A DNA stretch of 5,860 nt from NCBI GenBank assembly GCA_018623785.1, contig JAAZVD010000108.1, positions 1 to 5,860 on the forward strand. Direction: 5' to 3'. Shown one piece after another: positions 1-5,860 of the stretch. The notes beneath the pieces are model-generated. The model searched no databases. It had not been told where the DNA came from and saw only the letters and a list, made by a program, of their open reading frames with translations. Numbering within the stretch: position 1 is the stretch's first letter; each line of letters begins with the position of its first letter. The stretch is from Bacteroidota bacterium (GTDB lineage: Bacteria; Bacteroidota; Rhodothermia; Rhodothermales; UBA10348). Position numbers and translations under genes: made by a program.

Positions 1-1
1 C

Positions 2-382
2 CGCGCCGTAAGCATGATGAAGGAGCGTATGAGTTTTGCCAGGGATCTGTTCGATGCCCACTACCTGTTTACTCCGCCGCAGGGCTACGACGAGAAGGCG
101 GTAGCCAAGCGTTGGAAGGCAGACTCGTCGGGTGTGCTGAAGGACTTTGCTGACACGCTCGAAACGTGCACCGAATGGGACGAAGCATCGCTGGAAGCGA
201 CCCTGAAGTCATTCATCGAAAGTGAGGGTGTCGGCATGGGGGGTATTATGTTCCCCCTTCGCATGGCGCTTTCGGGTGTCGGGGGAGGGCCCAGCCTCTA
301 TGCGCTCATGGATCTCATTGGCAAGGAGGAAACACTGGATCGCATGCGGAAGGCACTCGAGGTGCTGCCGTCCGGGCAGTGA
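2..382 (+). CDS. gltX: Glutamyl-tRNA synthetase, C-terminal part (5' end outside window)
   Basis: This is the last 126 codons of a reading frame that enters from the left edge, so the ATG at 14 is internal rather than the start. The residues match the anticodon-binding helical domain that ends bacterial GltX: an opening like K-E-R-x-S-F-A-R-D-L-F, then the hallmark block around 227-340 reading G-x-x-M-F-P-L-R-x-A-L-S-G-V, G-P-S-L-Y and I-G-K-E-E-T-L. The enzyme is cytosolic and charges tRNA-Glu with glutamate using ATP. The catalytic Rossmann fold with its HIGH and KMSKS-type motifs lies upstream and cannot be checked, so a discriminating versus non-discriminating (GlxRS) activity cannot be decided. 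The stop TGA at 380-382 faces the stop of meaB with 21 bp between them. No T-tailed terminator follows, so transcripts probably end inside the convergent gene. Family identification is firm; the phylum hint (Bacteroidota-like) is my impression. Confidence 0.93.
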   Translation, partial: RAVSMMKERMSFARDLFDAHYLFTPPQGYDEKAVAKRWKADSSGVLKDFADTLETCTEWDEASLEATLKSFIESEGVGMGGIMFPLRMALSGVGGGPSLYALMDLIGKEETLDRMRKALEVLPSGQ

Positions 383-403
383 TCGCAGCGGAAGCGTGCT
401 GCT

Positions 404-1384
404 TCAAAGCCCAAGGCGATCGAGAAACTCGCGGGCAGCGGCATAAGGCGCGGTAGCGCCGCTGACCACCTTGTCAAGCAGGGCCTCATGATGCGTCCCC
501 CAGTCAGGACGCGCCTGTAAGCGGCGCTGCAGGTGATCCACAATCGCGGCTTCGAACCATTGCCTTCGCTGGACAGACCGCCTTTCTAGAAGGCTCCCGT
601 CGTCCGTTCGTTGGTGCAGCAGTCGGTCCACCAGCTCGGACAATACGTCAATGCCAAGGCCAGACAGCGCCGACGTGGGCACGCACTCTGGGGCTTCCTT
701 TCCACGCAAGAGCTCGAGGGCCCCCTTCAATTCTCGCGCGTGTTCCTTTGCTGCCGCCAGTCCGTTCCCGTCGGCTTTGTTGACGGCCACAAGATCGACG
801 GTTTCCAGGATACCGCGCTTGATGCCCTGCAGACCATCTCCCGACCCGGCCATGGTCAAGAATACGACGAGATCCACGACCTGGCTGACGTGATGTTCGG
901 ATTGCCCGACACCAACTGTTTCCACGATGATGCGGTCGAATCCTGCGGCTTCACAAACCAGGGCCACCTCACGCGTCGTTTCGGCCGTGCCGCCAAGATG
1001 TCCGGAAGAAGGAGAAGGGCGAATGAAGGCATCGGGCTCCCGGGACAACTCCGCCATCCTCGTCTTGTCTCCCAGGATGCTTCCTCCGGTGCGATTACTG
1101 GAGGGGTCGACCGCCAGGACGGCTACGCGATGCCCATTCTTGATGAGGTGACATCCGTATCGGTTGATGAAGGAACTCTTGCCTACCCCCGGAGCGCCGG
1201 TGAAGGCAATGCGGTAGCTGGTATCCTGCCGGGAGGCGTTGATCTCGTCACATCCCTGAAGCAGGGCTACCCGGTCCGCATCATGAGCTGGAAGGCTGCT
1301 CTCAAGAAGTGTAATGGAACGAGCGAGCGCGCCCCGATCGCCCTCTGCTAACTTCTCCAGTAAGTCCGTTACGCGATCAGTCAT
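404..1384 (-). CDS. meaB: Methylmalonyl-CoA mutase-associated GTPase MeaB (ArgK/MMAA family)
   Basis: This 326-residue G3E-family GTPase is full length for MeaB (usually about 310-340). Visible motifs in order are: a helical N-terminal arm (1-55); Walker A G-A-P-G-V-G-K-S-S at 63-71; D-P-S-S followed by T-G-G-S-I-L-G-D-K-T-R-M at 93-110; the R-P-S-P-S-S-G-x-L-G-G block at 122-132; the switch II-like E-T-V-G-V-G-Q at 155-161; G-D-G-L-Q-G-I-K at 182-189, the switch III region that senses the mutase; N-K-A-D at 202-205 for guanine specificity; and T-S-A-L at 237-240. The C-terminal 60 residues form the dimerisation tail. Family knowledge: MeaB binds methylmalonyl-CoA mutase, uses GTP to edit adenosylcobalamin transfer and ejects damaged cofactor. 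Lying 67 bp downstream of the mutase on the same strand fits that role. The start is the ATG at 1382-1384; no Shine-Dalgarno is visible before it. The older name ArgK (arginine/ornithine transport kinase) is a misannotation for this context. Confidence 0.95.
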   Translation of the reverse strand: MTDRVTDLLEKLAEGDRGALARSITLLESSLPAHDADRVALLQGCDEINASRQDTSYRIAFTGAPGVGKSSFINRYGCHLIKNGHRVAVLAVDPSSNRTGGSILGDKTRMAELSREPDAFIRPSPSSGHLGGTAETTREVALVCEAAGFDRIIVETVGVGQSEHHVSQVVDLVVFLTMAGSGDGLQGIKRGILETVDLVAVNKADGNGLAAAKEHARELKGALELLRGKEAPECVPTSALSGLGIDVLSELVDRLLHQRTDDGSLLERRSVQRRQWFEAAIVDHLQRRLQARPDWGTHHEALLDKVVSGATAPYAAAREFLDRLGL

Positions 1385-1451
1385 CTTGCAGGGGAGTTTC
1401 CGTGACGAGGTTACAGGAGGAAAAAAAGCAGAGAGCCAAGGGCGGACCGGA
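1385..1451 (-). other. mutase-meaB intergenic spacer with polypyrimidine tract
   Basis: These 67 bp are the only gap inside the operon. Read on the minus strand they contain seven T followed by CCTCCT (1415-1427), about 30 nt before the meaB ATG. The 16 nt just before the ATG carry no purine-rich Shine-Dalgarno sequence. I found no convincing hairpin in front of the T run, so I do not call a terminator. A U-rich leader could be a ribosomal protein S1 contact replacing the missing Shine-Dalgarno, but that is inference. Confidence 0.4.
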
Positions 1452-4400
1452 TCAGGAAGAATGCGATGTCAGCAGTGTTTCCAACAGAGCGTCGGCAGCT
1501 TCCGGAATGACTGTACCGGGACCAAACACCGCGTGTACGCCTGCCGAGAGCAAGGCAGGTATATCCTGTTCGGGTATGACGCCGCCAGCGACGACGTGGA
1601 TATCGTCCCGGCCCGCCGCACGCAGTTTGCTTACGAGCTCGGGTAAGAGCGTTCGATGGGCACCAGCTAGGGAGGATGCGCCGACGATGTGGACGTCGTT
1701 TTCCAAGGCTTGCCGGACAGTCTCATCCGGCGTCTGGAATAGCGGACCGATATCCACATCGAAACCGAGATCGGCAAACGCCGTGGCAATGACCCGCGCA
1801 CCGCGATCATGCCCGTCCTGTCCCAGTTTGGCGATCAGGATGCGGGGTCTGCGGCCGGTTTGCTCCAGAAATATGTCGGATTTGCGCTGCACGGTATCCA
1901 AGGTACTGCGATCAGGGAATTCGGATGCGTAGACCCCGGAAAACAAACCAGTATCTGGCCGGTGACGACCGAACACGTTCTCCAGGGCGAGGGACATTTC
2001 CCCGAGTGTGGCCCGGGCGCGGGCTGCTTCTATGCATCCCTCCATCAAGGGGGCAGCAGGATCCCCGGCCGCTGTTTCGAGGGCCTTCAGTGCCTTCTCT
2101 ACAGCGTCCCCGTCACGTTGCGCCTTGAGACGCTCCAGTCGATCCACCTGCGCTTTTCGGACGGAGTCATTGTCGATGGAGCGTACATCTACATGGGATT
2201 CTGCATCGTGTCGGAAACGGTTCACTCCTACAATGACTTCGCGACCCGAGTCGATTCGGGCCTGCCGGCGCGCTGCAGACTCCTCGATGCGTTGTTTCGG
2301 GATGCCCTTGTCAATGGCACGCGCCATGCCACCGGCCTCCTTGATTTCCCGCAGGTGCTCACGGGCCTTGCGGAGCAATGCTGCCGTTCGGTCTTCGACC
2401 TCTTCCGCACCCCCGAAGGGATCGATGACTTGGCACAGGTCGGATTCGGTTTGCAGGATCCGCTGGGTGTCCCGTGCGATGCGGGCAGAGAAATCCGTTG
2501 GTAGCGCCAGCGCTTCGTCCAGTGCATTCGTGTGCAGCGACTGTGTATGTCCGGCCACGGCTGCAAACGCTTCAATACATGTTCGGGCAACGTTGTTGAA
2601 CGGGTCTTGCGCCGAGAGCGACCAGCCGGAAGTCTGACAATGCGTGCGGAGCATTCGAGACTTGGGATTCGCCGGATGAAACGCATCCATGAGTTCTGCC
2701 CACAGCACACGAGCAGCCCTCAGTTTGGCCATTTCGAGAACGGGATCCATACCGATTCCGAAAAAGAATGATATCCGTGGGGCAAAGGCATCTACATCCA
2801 GACCTGCCTCCAGGGCCTGCTCCACGTATTCCAGGCCATCGGCCAGGGTGTAGGCCAATTCCAGATCGGCCGAGGCGCCTGCCTCCAGCATGTGGTAGCC
2901 GGAGACGGAAATCGGATTGAATCTCGGCATGCGTTCCGACGCAAATCGCATGATATCCCGAACGATGCGCATGCTGGGGGCAGGCGGATAGATGAAGGTG
3001 TTGCGCACCATGAACTCCTTCAGGATATCATTCTGAATGGTCCCCGAGAGCTGCTCGGGAGCCACGTTGCTTTCTTCTGCGGCAACGACATAGAACGCCA
3101 TGACTGGAAGGACAGCCCCGTTCATGGTCATGGACACGCTCATCCGGTCTAGGGGAATGCCTTCGAAAAGGATCTTCATGTCTTCTACGGAATCAATGGC
3201 TACGCCGGCCATGCCGACGTCTCCACTGACCCGGGGATGATCCGAATCATAGCCCCGATGCGTTGCCAGGTCGAAGGCAACGGAAAGGCCCTTCTGTCCG
3301 GACGCCAGATTCTGACGATAGAATGCATTTGATTCCTCGGCCGTCGAAAAACCAGCGTACTGTCGGATGGTCCAGGGACGGCCCAGGTACATGCTGCTGT
3401 AGGGACCACGAAGGTAGGGTGGCGTGCCGGCCGGCGCCGGATCGGGACGCGGGTCGCTCGTAAACAATCCTACAGCCGTGGAAGGTGGGTCAATCCGGAC
3501 ATCCTCGATGGTTACCTCCTCGGAAAGGGAAGAGGGTTCCTGGTCGATCCGGCGCCGGCCGGCACCGAGGTACCGGTCGGCATTGACCCACTCTTGAAAG
3601 CGGGCATCAGACGGCCAATGGGCAAGTGGCAACGCTCGCATGTCTTTTAATCGAGCCAATGCCTGCTCCACCATCTGACAGGAAGCTTCTTCGATACTCC
3701 AAGCACCACAAATTATATCGTCGGACGCAACGATAGCTGATTCGTGATAGAGGAGCAGGGAGATATTAGCAGCCAATCGCTCCGACTCCTGTCCAGACGC
3801 AGGATCGAAAAGAGAGAGGCTCCATGCGTCGACCCCGGCCAGCGTGGCTGCAAGGCCTTGAAGTGTAGAGCGAACCAGGTTGTCAGGGGGAAATTCGGTA
3901 TCGAAATCCGCTTCGGTGCCCAAAGCGGCCAGCTTCGGCTGGGTTTGGCCGTCCGTTCCCATCAATTCCAATATGCATCGCGCCGCTCGCAGCCCGGCAA
4001 TATCCCCAAGTACACGGACCGAGACGGGAAAGAGAACGCACGGGTTGTCAGTTGACTGCTTTCCGTGTCCTGCCGATGTCAGTGTCGCCGCGAGCATGGT
4101 CAGGAGGGTGGTCCACCCCATCCCAAAACGTGCACCGGTACTCAAGTCCAGCCAAACCCGGTAGTCACCGAACGAGTTGATGACCCTGTTGTCGGGCACG
4201 TCTCTCTTTTGGATGGGGGAGAACACGGAGGCCATTCCGGACCAGAAGTTGGAGAGGTGCCCGTTGCCGTACTCAATGGATTCCGGAGGCACGAATGCCC
4301 CATTGCCGGCAACCGACACATGCAATGTGCGTCCCGGGAATCCCTGCGCTGGTACCGAAACTGCAGCATCCGGTCGCCAGATCAGATCGTTTTCCGTCAA

Positions 4401-4457
4401 TTGGCCACGAGATACTTCCAGGGCCCGACTCATCCAAGGAGGAAGATCCGCATTCAT
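1452..4457 (-). CDS. Methylmalonyl-CoA mutase: degenerate MutA-like N-domain fused to complete MutB catalytic subunit
   Basis: This 1001-residue protein converts (R)-methylmalonyl-CoA to succinyl-CoA and back, using adenosylcobalamin radicals. Residues about 343-705 are the MutB substrate-binding barrel ([33 protein letters not shown]). Residues about 870-1000 are the B12 domain with D-G-H-D-R-G at 881-886. By comparison with Propionibacterium MutB as I recall it, Tyr89, Arg207 and His244 map to Y367, R485 and H522 at a constant offset of 278, and Lys604, Asp608 and His610 map to K877, D881 and H883. The Tyr/Arg pair points to methylmalonyl-CoA rather than isobutyryl-CoA, where Phe/Gln is usual. 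Residues 1-273 resemble a shrunken MutA small subunit with no B12 domain. The start is the ATG at 4455-4457, whose ATGA overlaps the upstream stop. A longer in-frame start at 4604 adds only Arg/Pro/Cys-rich residues antisense-like to nothing known and buried in the methyltransferase gene. It is not IcmF, because no G domain is fused. MutB assignment is very secure; the MutA origin of the N-domain is probable. Confidence 0.95.
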   Translation of the reverse strand: MNADLPPWMSRALEVSRGQLTENDLIWRPDAAVSVPAQGFPGRTLHVSVAGNGAFVPPESIEYGNGHLSNFWSGMASVFSPIQKRDVPDNRVINSFGDYRVWLDLSTGARFGMGWTTLLTMLAATLTSAGHGKQSTDNPCVLFPVSVRVLGDIAGLRAARCILELMGTDGQTQPKLAALGTEADFDTEFPPDNLVRSTLQGLAATLAGVDAWSLSLFDPASGQESERLAANISLLLYHESAIVASDDIICGAWSIEEASCQMVEQALARLKDMRALPLAHWPSDARFQEWVNADRYLGAGRRRIDQEPSSLSEEVTIEDVRIDPPSTAVGLFTSDPRPDPAPAGTPPYLRGPYSSMYLGRPWTIRQYAGFSTAEESNAFYRQNLASGQKGLSVAFDLATHRGYDSDHPRVSGDVGMAGVAIDSVEDMKILFEGIPLDRMSVSMTMNGAVLPVMAFYVVAAEESNVAPEQLSGTIQNDILKEFMVRNTFIYPPAPSMRIVRDIMRFASERMPRFNPISVSGYHMLEAGASADLELAYTLADGLEYVEQALEAGLDVDAFAPRISFFFGIGMDPVLEMAKLRAARVLWAELMDAFHPANPKSRMLRTHCQTSGWSLSAQDPFNNVARTCIEAFAAVAGHTQSLHTNALDEALALPTDFSARIARDTQRILQTESDLCQVIDPFGGAEEVEDRTAALLRKAREHLREIKEAGGMARAIDKGIPKQRIEESAARRQARIDSGREVIVGVNRFRHDAESHVDVRSIDNDSVRKAQVDRLERLKAQRDGDAVEKALKALETAAGDPAAPLMEGCIEAARARATLGEMSLALENVFGRHRPDTGLFSGVYASEFPDRSTLDTVQRKSDIFLEQTGRRPRILIAKLGQDGHDRGARVIATAFADLGFDVDIGPLFQTPDETVRQALENDVHIVGASSLAGAHRTLLPELVSKLRAAGRDDIHVVAGGVIPEQDIPALLSAGVHAVFGPGTVIPEAADALLETLLTSHSS
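3639..4184 (-). other. MutA-remnant module (residues 92-273) resembling the mutase's own barrel C-terminal half
   Basis: Protein-level comparison inside the mutase shows two stretches that resemble each other in the same order. [14 protein letters not shown] (153-166) parallels [15 protein letters not shown] (576-590). [16 protein letters not shown] (193-208) parallels [16 protein letters not shown] (621-636). [15 protein letters not shown] (226-240) parallels [15 protein letters not shown] (658-672), each followed by D, then G and a V/I-E-E segment. MutA and MutB are known paralogues, so an N-terminal piece that resembles MutB's barrel end most simply derives from MutA. The first part of the barrel and the MutA B12-like domain are missing, and the substrate-facing S-L-H-T-N segment is replaced, so catalysis by this module is not expected. 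It may act as a structural partner. The alignment is by eye. Confidence 0.6.
4454..4457 (-). other. ATGA stop/start overlap of methyltransferase and mutase genes
   Basis: On the minus strand ...CGG CTA TGA ends the methyltransferase and the ATG one base earlier opens the mutase, giving the classic 4-bp overlap. Only a weak purine stretch (AAGCGG) precedes it. Such overlaps normally mean that terminating ribosomes re-initiate, which makes the two genes one operon and supports the 4457 start for the mutase. Confidence 0.85.
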
Positions 4458-5023
4458 AGCCGCTTGTCGTGTTCTGGGAAAGGTGGGAGGTGGTGCAGGG
4501 TCCGGAAGTGTCGGACAGCGTCGTAACAAAGTACACCGGCAGAGACAGCCACGTTCAAGGATTGCTTGGCTCCGAACTGGGGAAGCTCCAGCGCCATGTC
4601 GCATGCGTCCAGTACCTCGGGAGAGACCCCCAACACCTCATTGCCAGCCACGATGACGAGGGGGAACTCCTCAATCGTCAACTGCTCACACCGTTTGGGT
4701 ACGGTGGTTATCTCCAGCGCGGCCACGGTCCAGCCATCCTGCTGTAAGGCTCGGATCGCAGCAACGGGGTCAGGAGTCGATCGCCACGGGACCATATCCT
4801 GCGCGCCAAGTGCGGCTTTGTGCACGCCACGATGGGTACCATCCGGTGTAAAGCCGGCCATGATGACTTCGTCCAGGAGAAGGCCGTCAGCGGTGCGGAG
4901 CATGGACCCGACGTTGTGCGCCGAGCGGATATTGTCCAGCAGCAGGCGAACAGGGTGACGACGGACTGTTGTCAGTGCCTCCGGCTGCAGGCGCGGAATG
5001 TCATTGTGGGCCAGTTGCTTCAC
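4454..5023 (-). CDS. SpoU/TrmH-family RNA 2'-O-ribose methyltransferase
   Basis: This 189-residue protein is a SPOUT-class methyltransferase that would transfer a methyl group from S-adenosylmethionine to a ribose 2'-OH in tRNA or rRNA. Motif 1 is [16 protein letters not shown] at 31-46, with the conserved Arg at 43. Motif 2 is A-G-N-E-V-L-G-V-S at 126-134 with Glu 129, and motif 3 is [17 protein letters not shown] at 147-163; together these build the trefoil-knot SAM site. There is no added N-terminal RNA-binding domain, as in short TrmH-like proteins. I chose the GTG at 5021-5023 because the following M-K-Q-L-x-H-N-D-I-P resembles the usual opening of this subfamily and GGGA lies 6 nt upstream. 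The frame stays open to a TTG at 5092 but adds 23 unsupported residues, and no in-frame ATG exists. The target nucleotide is unknown (tRNA Gm18 or a 23S site are both possible). Its TGA overlaps the mutase ATG as ATGA, so translation is probably coupled. Confidence 0.9.
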   Translation of the reverse strand: MKQLAHNDIPRLQPEALTTVRRHPVRLLLDNIRSAHNVGSMLRTADGLLLDEVIMAGFTPDGTHRGVHKAALGAQDMVPWRSTPDPVAAIRALQQDGWTVAALEITTVPKRCEQLTIEEFPLVIVAGNEVLGVSPEVLDACDMALELPQFGAKQSLNVAVSAGVLCYDAVRHFRTLHHLPPFPEHDKRL

Positions 5024-5196
5024 GATGGGTCCCGTGTAAATGTATCGTAGCCATGATACGTACGCCGTAACCGCGTTGTTTGCACCAGGCAATTCATGTA
5101 AACCGTTCTGTTCAGGCGTTGAAAGGTCGTCAATCCTCAGATAACTTTCGGTACTCGATCGTCACTACAGCAATCATTTCTAGGGTCATAACTACC
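5024..5196. other. Divergent intergenic region between the mutase operon and cmk
   Basis: This 173-bp non-coding stretch must hold the start signals for both directions. On the plus strand it contains a promoter candidate for cmk (listed separately). On the minus strand I see a TTGACG at about 5130-5135 but no convincing -10 at the right distance, so the operon promoter is not located. A short inverted repeat, GTATC/GATAC (5042-5046 and 5055-5059, 8-nt loop), lies about 20 bp before the methyltransferase GTG and could be an operator or nothing. I found no cobalamin riboswitch B12 box (GCCACTG) on either strand. Confidence 0.6.
5119..5149 (+). promoter_or_regulatory. Candidate promoter for cmk (TTGAAA ... 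TAACTTTC)
   Basis: TTGAAA at 5119-5124 could be a -35 box. TAACTTTC at 5142-5149 fits the Bacteroidetes -7 element TAnnTTTG at all but the last base, and the gap of 20 nt between TTG and TA fits the -33/-7 spacing of that class. Transcription would begin near 5156, giving a leader of about 40 nt before the GTG. A sigma-70-style reading is also possible with GATAAC. This is pattern matching only. Confidence 0.4.
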
Positions 5197-5860
5197 GTGA
5201 TCATCGCCATTGATGGACCCGCCGGTTCCGGGAAAAGTTCGACAGCAAGGGAAATAGCCCGACGGATAGGCGCCCTCTTTGTCGATACCGGTGCCATGTA
5301 CCGAGCCATGGCTCTGAGGGCGATAGAGTCAGGGTGCGACCCGGAGGAGGCGTCATTTTCGACTGTACTCCATGAGGCCATTGTAGACTTGGCTTCTGAA
5401 GACGGTTCGACTCGCGTCCTCCTTGACGGCAAGGATGTGACCGATCGCATTCGAACGGAGGCCGTGAGCCGTATGTCCTCTCGGGTCAGCAAACGCGCTG
5501 ATGTCAGGAAGCGCATGGTGGCCTTGCAACGTCAGGTGGCTAAGGATCATGTCGCACACGGAGGAACCGTGGTTATGGAGGGCAGGGATATCGGGACCGT
5601 TGTGTTTCCCGACGCTGACTTCAAATTCTTTGTGACGGCAAGCCCTGAAGTTCGAGCTCAACGTCGCGCACAACAACTGCTGCAAAAGGGCGAGATCGTA
5701 GACGAAAAAGAACTACTCGAAGACATTCGTTCGAGGGATGCTCGTGATTCGGGGAGATCGGTATCGCCTCTCAGGCAAGCGGAGGATTCAGTTCTTGTCG
5801 ACACGTCGGAGGTCACGTTTGAAGAACAGGTGGAGAATATTCTGAGGATCGTATCGGGGA
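5197..5860 (+). CDS. cmk: (d)CMP (cytidylate) kinase, 3' end cut by window edge
   Basis: This cytosolic enzyme phosphorylates CMP and dCMP with ATP in pyrimidine nucleotide recycling. The 221 codons seen are nearly the whole protein (family about 220-235), so only a few residues and the stop are missing. Motifs: P-loop G-P-A-G-S-G-K-S-S at 7-15; D-T-G-A-M-Y-R-A at 30-37 contacting the nucleotide; the mid-protein insert with V-T-D-x-I-R-T-E-A-V-S at 81-91 typical of bacterial CMP kinases; E-G-R-D-I-G-T-V-V-F-P at 128-138; R-A-Q-R-R in the lid region at 153-157; and R-D-A-R-D-S-G-R-S-V-S-P-L at 180-192, ending in V-D-T-S. The frame has no upstream ATG. I chose the GTG at 5197 because M-I-I-A-I-D-G-P is the standard opening; an AGGG 11 nt before it is a weak ribosome site. 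It is transcribed away from the mutase operon. In many bacteria rpsA (ribosomal protein S1) follows, which cannot be seen here. Confidence 0.95.
   Translation, partial: MIIAIDGPAGSGKSSTAREIARRIGALFVDTGAMYRAMALRAIESGCDPEEASFSTVLHEAIVDLASEDGSTRVLLDGKDVTDRIRTEAVSRMSSRVSKRADVRKRMVALQRQVAKDHVAHGGTVVMEGRDIGTVVFPDADFKFFVTASPEVRAQRRAQQLLQKGEIVDEKELLEDIRSRDARDSGRSVSPLRQAEDSVLVDTSEVTFEEQVENILRIVSG

Noticed and set aside
391..405. Small hairpin GAAGC-gtgct-GCTTC between the convergent gltX and meaB stops as a shared terminator
   Set aside because: Only five base pairs, with no T tract on either strand.
611..1351. 246-residue plus-strand open frame opposite meaB
   Set aside because: Antisense shadow of a well-conserved GTPase gene; its translation has no recognisable domain and no ribosome site.
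1415..1420. Perfect AGGAGG on the plus strand
   Set aside because: No plausible plus-strand gene begins at a suitable distance; everything downstream is the minus-strand mutase.
1421..1451. Possible rho-independent terminator between the mutase and meaB (T run on the minus strand)
   Set aside because: Only a 3-bp GCC/GGC stem can be formed before the T run, far too weak.
1809..2504. 231-residue plus-strand open frame opposite the mutase, and the similar ones at 2008-2637, 4065-4526 and 4177-4656
   Set aside because: All lie antisense to intact conserved coding sequence in moderately GC-rich DNA, where long shadow frames are expected; the translations look random.
4458..4604. 49-residue N-terminal extension of the mutase from the ATG at 4604
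   Set aside because: It lies wholly inside the methyltransferase gene in another frame, is Arg/Pro/Cys-rich, and the ATGA overlap gives a better start at 4457.
5024..5196. Cobalamin riboswitch upstream of the mutase operon
   Set aside because: No B12-box-like GCCACTG and too little room for the roughly 200-nt structure; a B12-dependent enzyme would rarely be expected to carry one anyway.
1..5860. CRISPR arrays, tRNA/rRNA genes, insertion sequences, phage or defence genes
   Set aside because: No direct-repeat array, cloverleaf, transposase-like protein or terminal inverted repeats were seen; nearly all sequence is accounted for by five housekeeping or metabolic genes.

Overview
The window is ordinary, densely packed bacterial chromosome: five protein genes, two of them cut by the window edges, and no RNA gene, mobile element, CRISPR array or long non-coding stretch. 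The encoded GltX C-terminus, the TrmH-family protein and the cytidylate kinase most resemble my recollection of proteins from the Bacteroidota/Rhodothermota/Balneolota side of bacteria. The moderately GC-rich composition, the scarcity of clear Shine-Dalgarno sites and a Bacteroidetes-like promoter candidate (TTG, then TAnnTTTC) before cmk fit that. The assignment is an inference; no rRNA or other strong marker is present.

Layout. Positions 2-382 (+) are the C-terminal anticodon-binding end of glutamyl-tRNA synthetase (gltX). It converges, with only 21 bp between stop codons, on a minus-strand operon that is read from about 5023 down to 404. The operon order is a SpoU/TrmH-family RNA 2'-O-methyltransferase (5023-4454), a 1001-residue methylmalonyl-CoA mutase (4457-1452) and the mutase chaperone GTPase MeaB (1384-404). 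The methyltransferase and mutase genes share an ATGA stop/start overlap; mutase and meaB are 67 bp apart. A 173-bp divergent intergenic region (5024-5196) separates the operon from cytidylate kinase (cmk, 5197 onward, +), which runs off the window just short of its expected end.

How the genes work together. The mutase interconverts (R)-methylmalonyl-CoA and succinyl-CoA with adenosylcobalamin. MeaB gates cofactor loading and protects the mutase, so the last two genes form a functional unit for propionyl-CoA/succinyl-CoA metabolism. The methyltransferase, gltX and cmk are housekeeping genes with no metabolic link to it.

The most notable observation is the mutase itself. Bacteria of this type usually carry separate mutA (small, non-catalytic) and mutB (large, catalytic) genes. 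Here one reading frame carries about 270 N-terminal residues that look like a shrunken, degenerate MutA barrel remnant without a B12 domain. These are fused to a complete MutB in which every catalytic and B12-ligating residue I can place is intact. The N-terminal part aligns by eye with the second half of the catalytic barrel of the same polypeptide. I regard this as a probable MutA'-MutB fusion worth checking; I cannot tell from the sequence whether it has been described.
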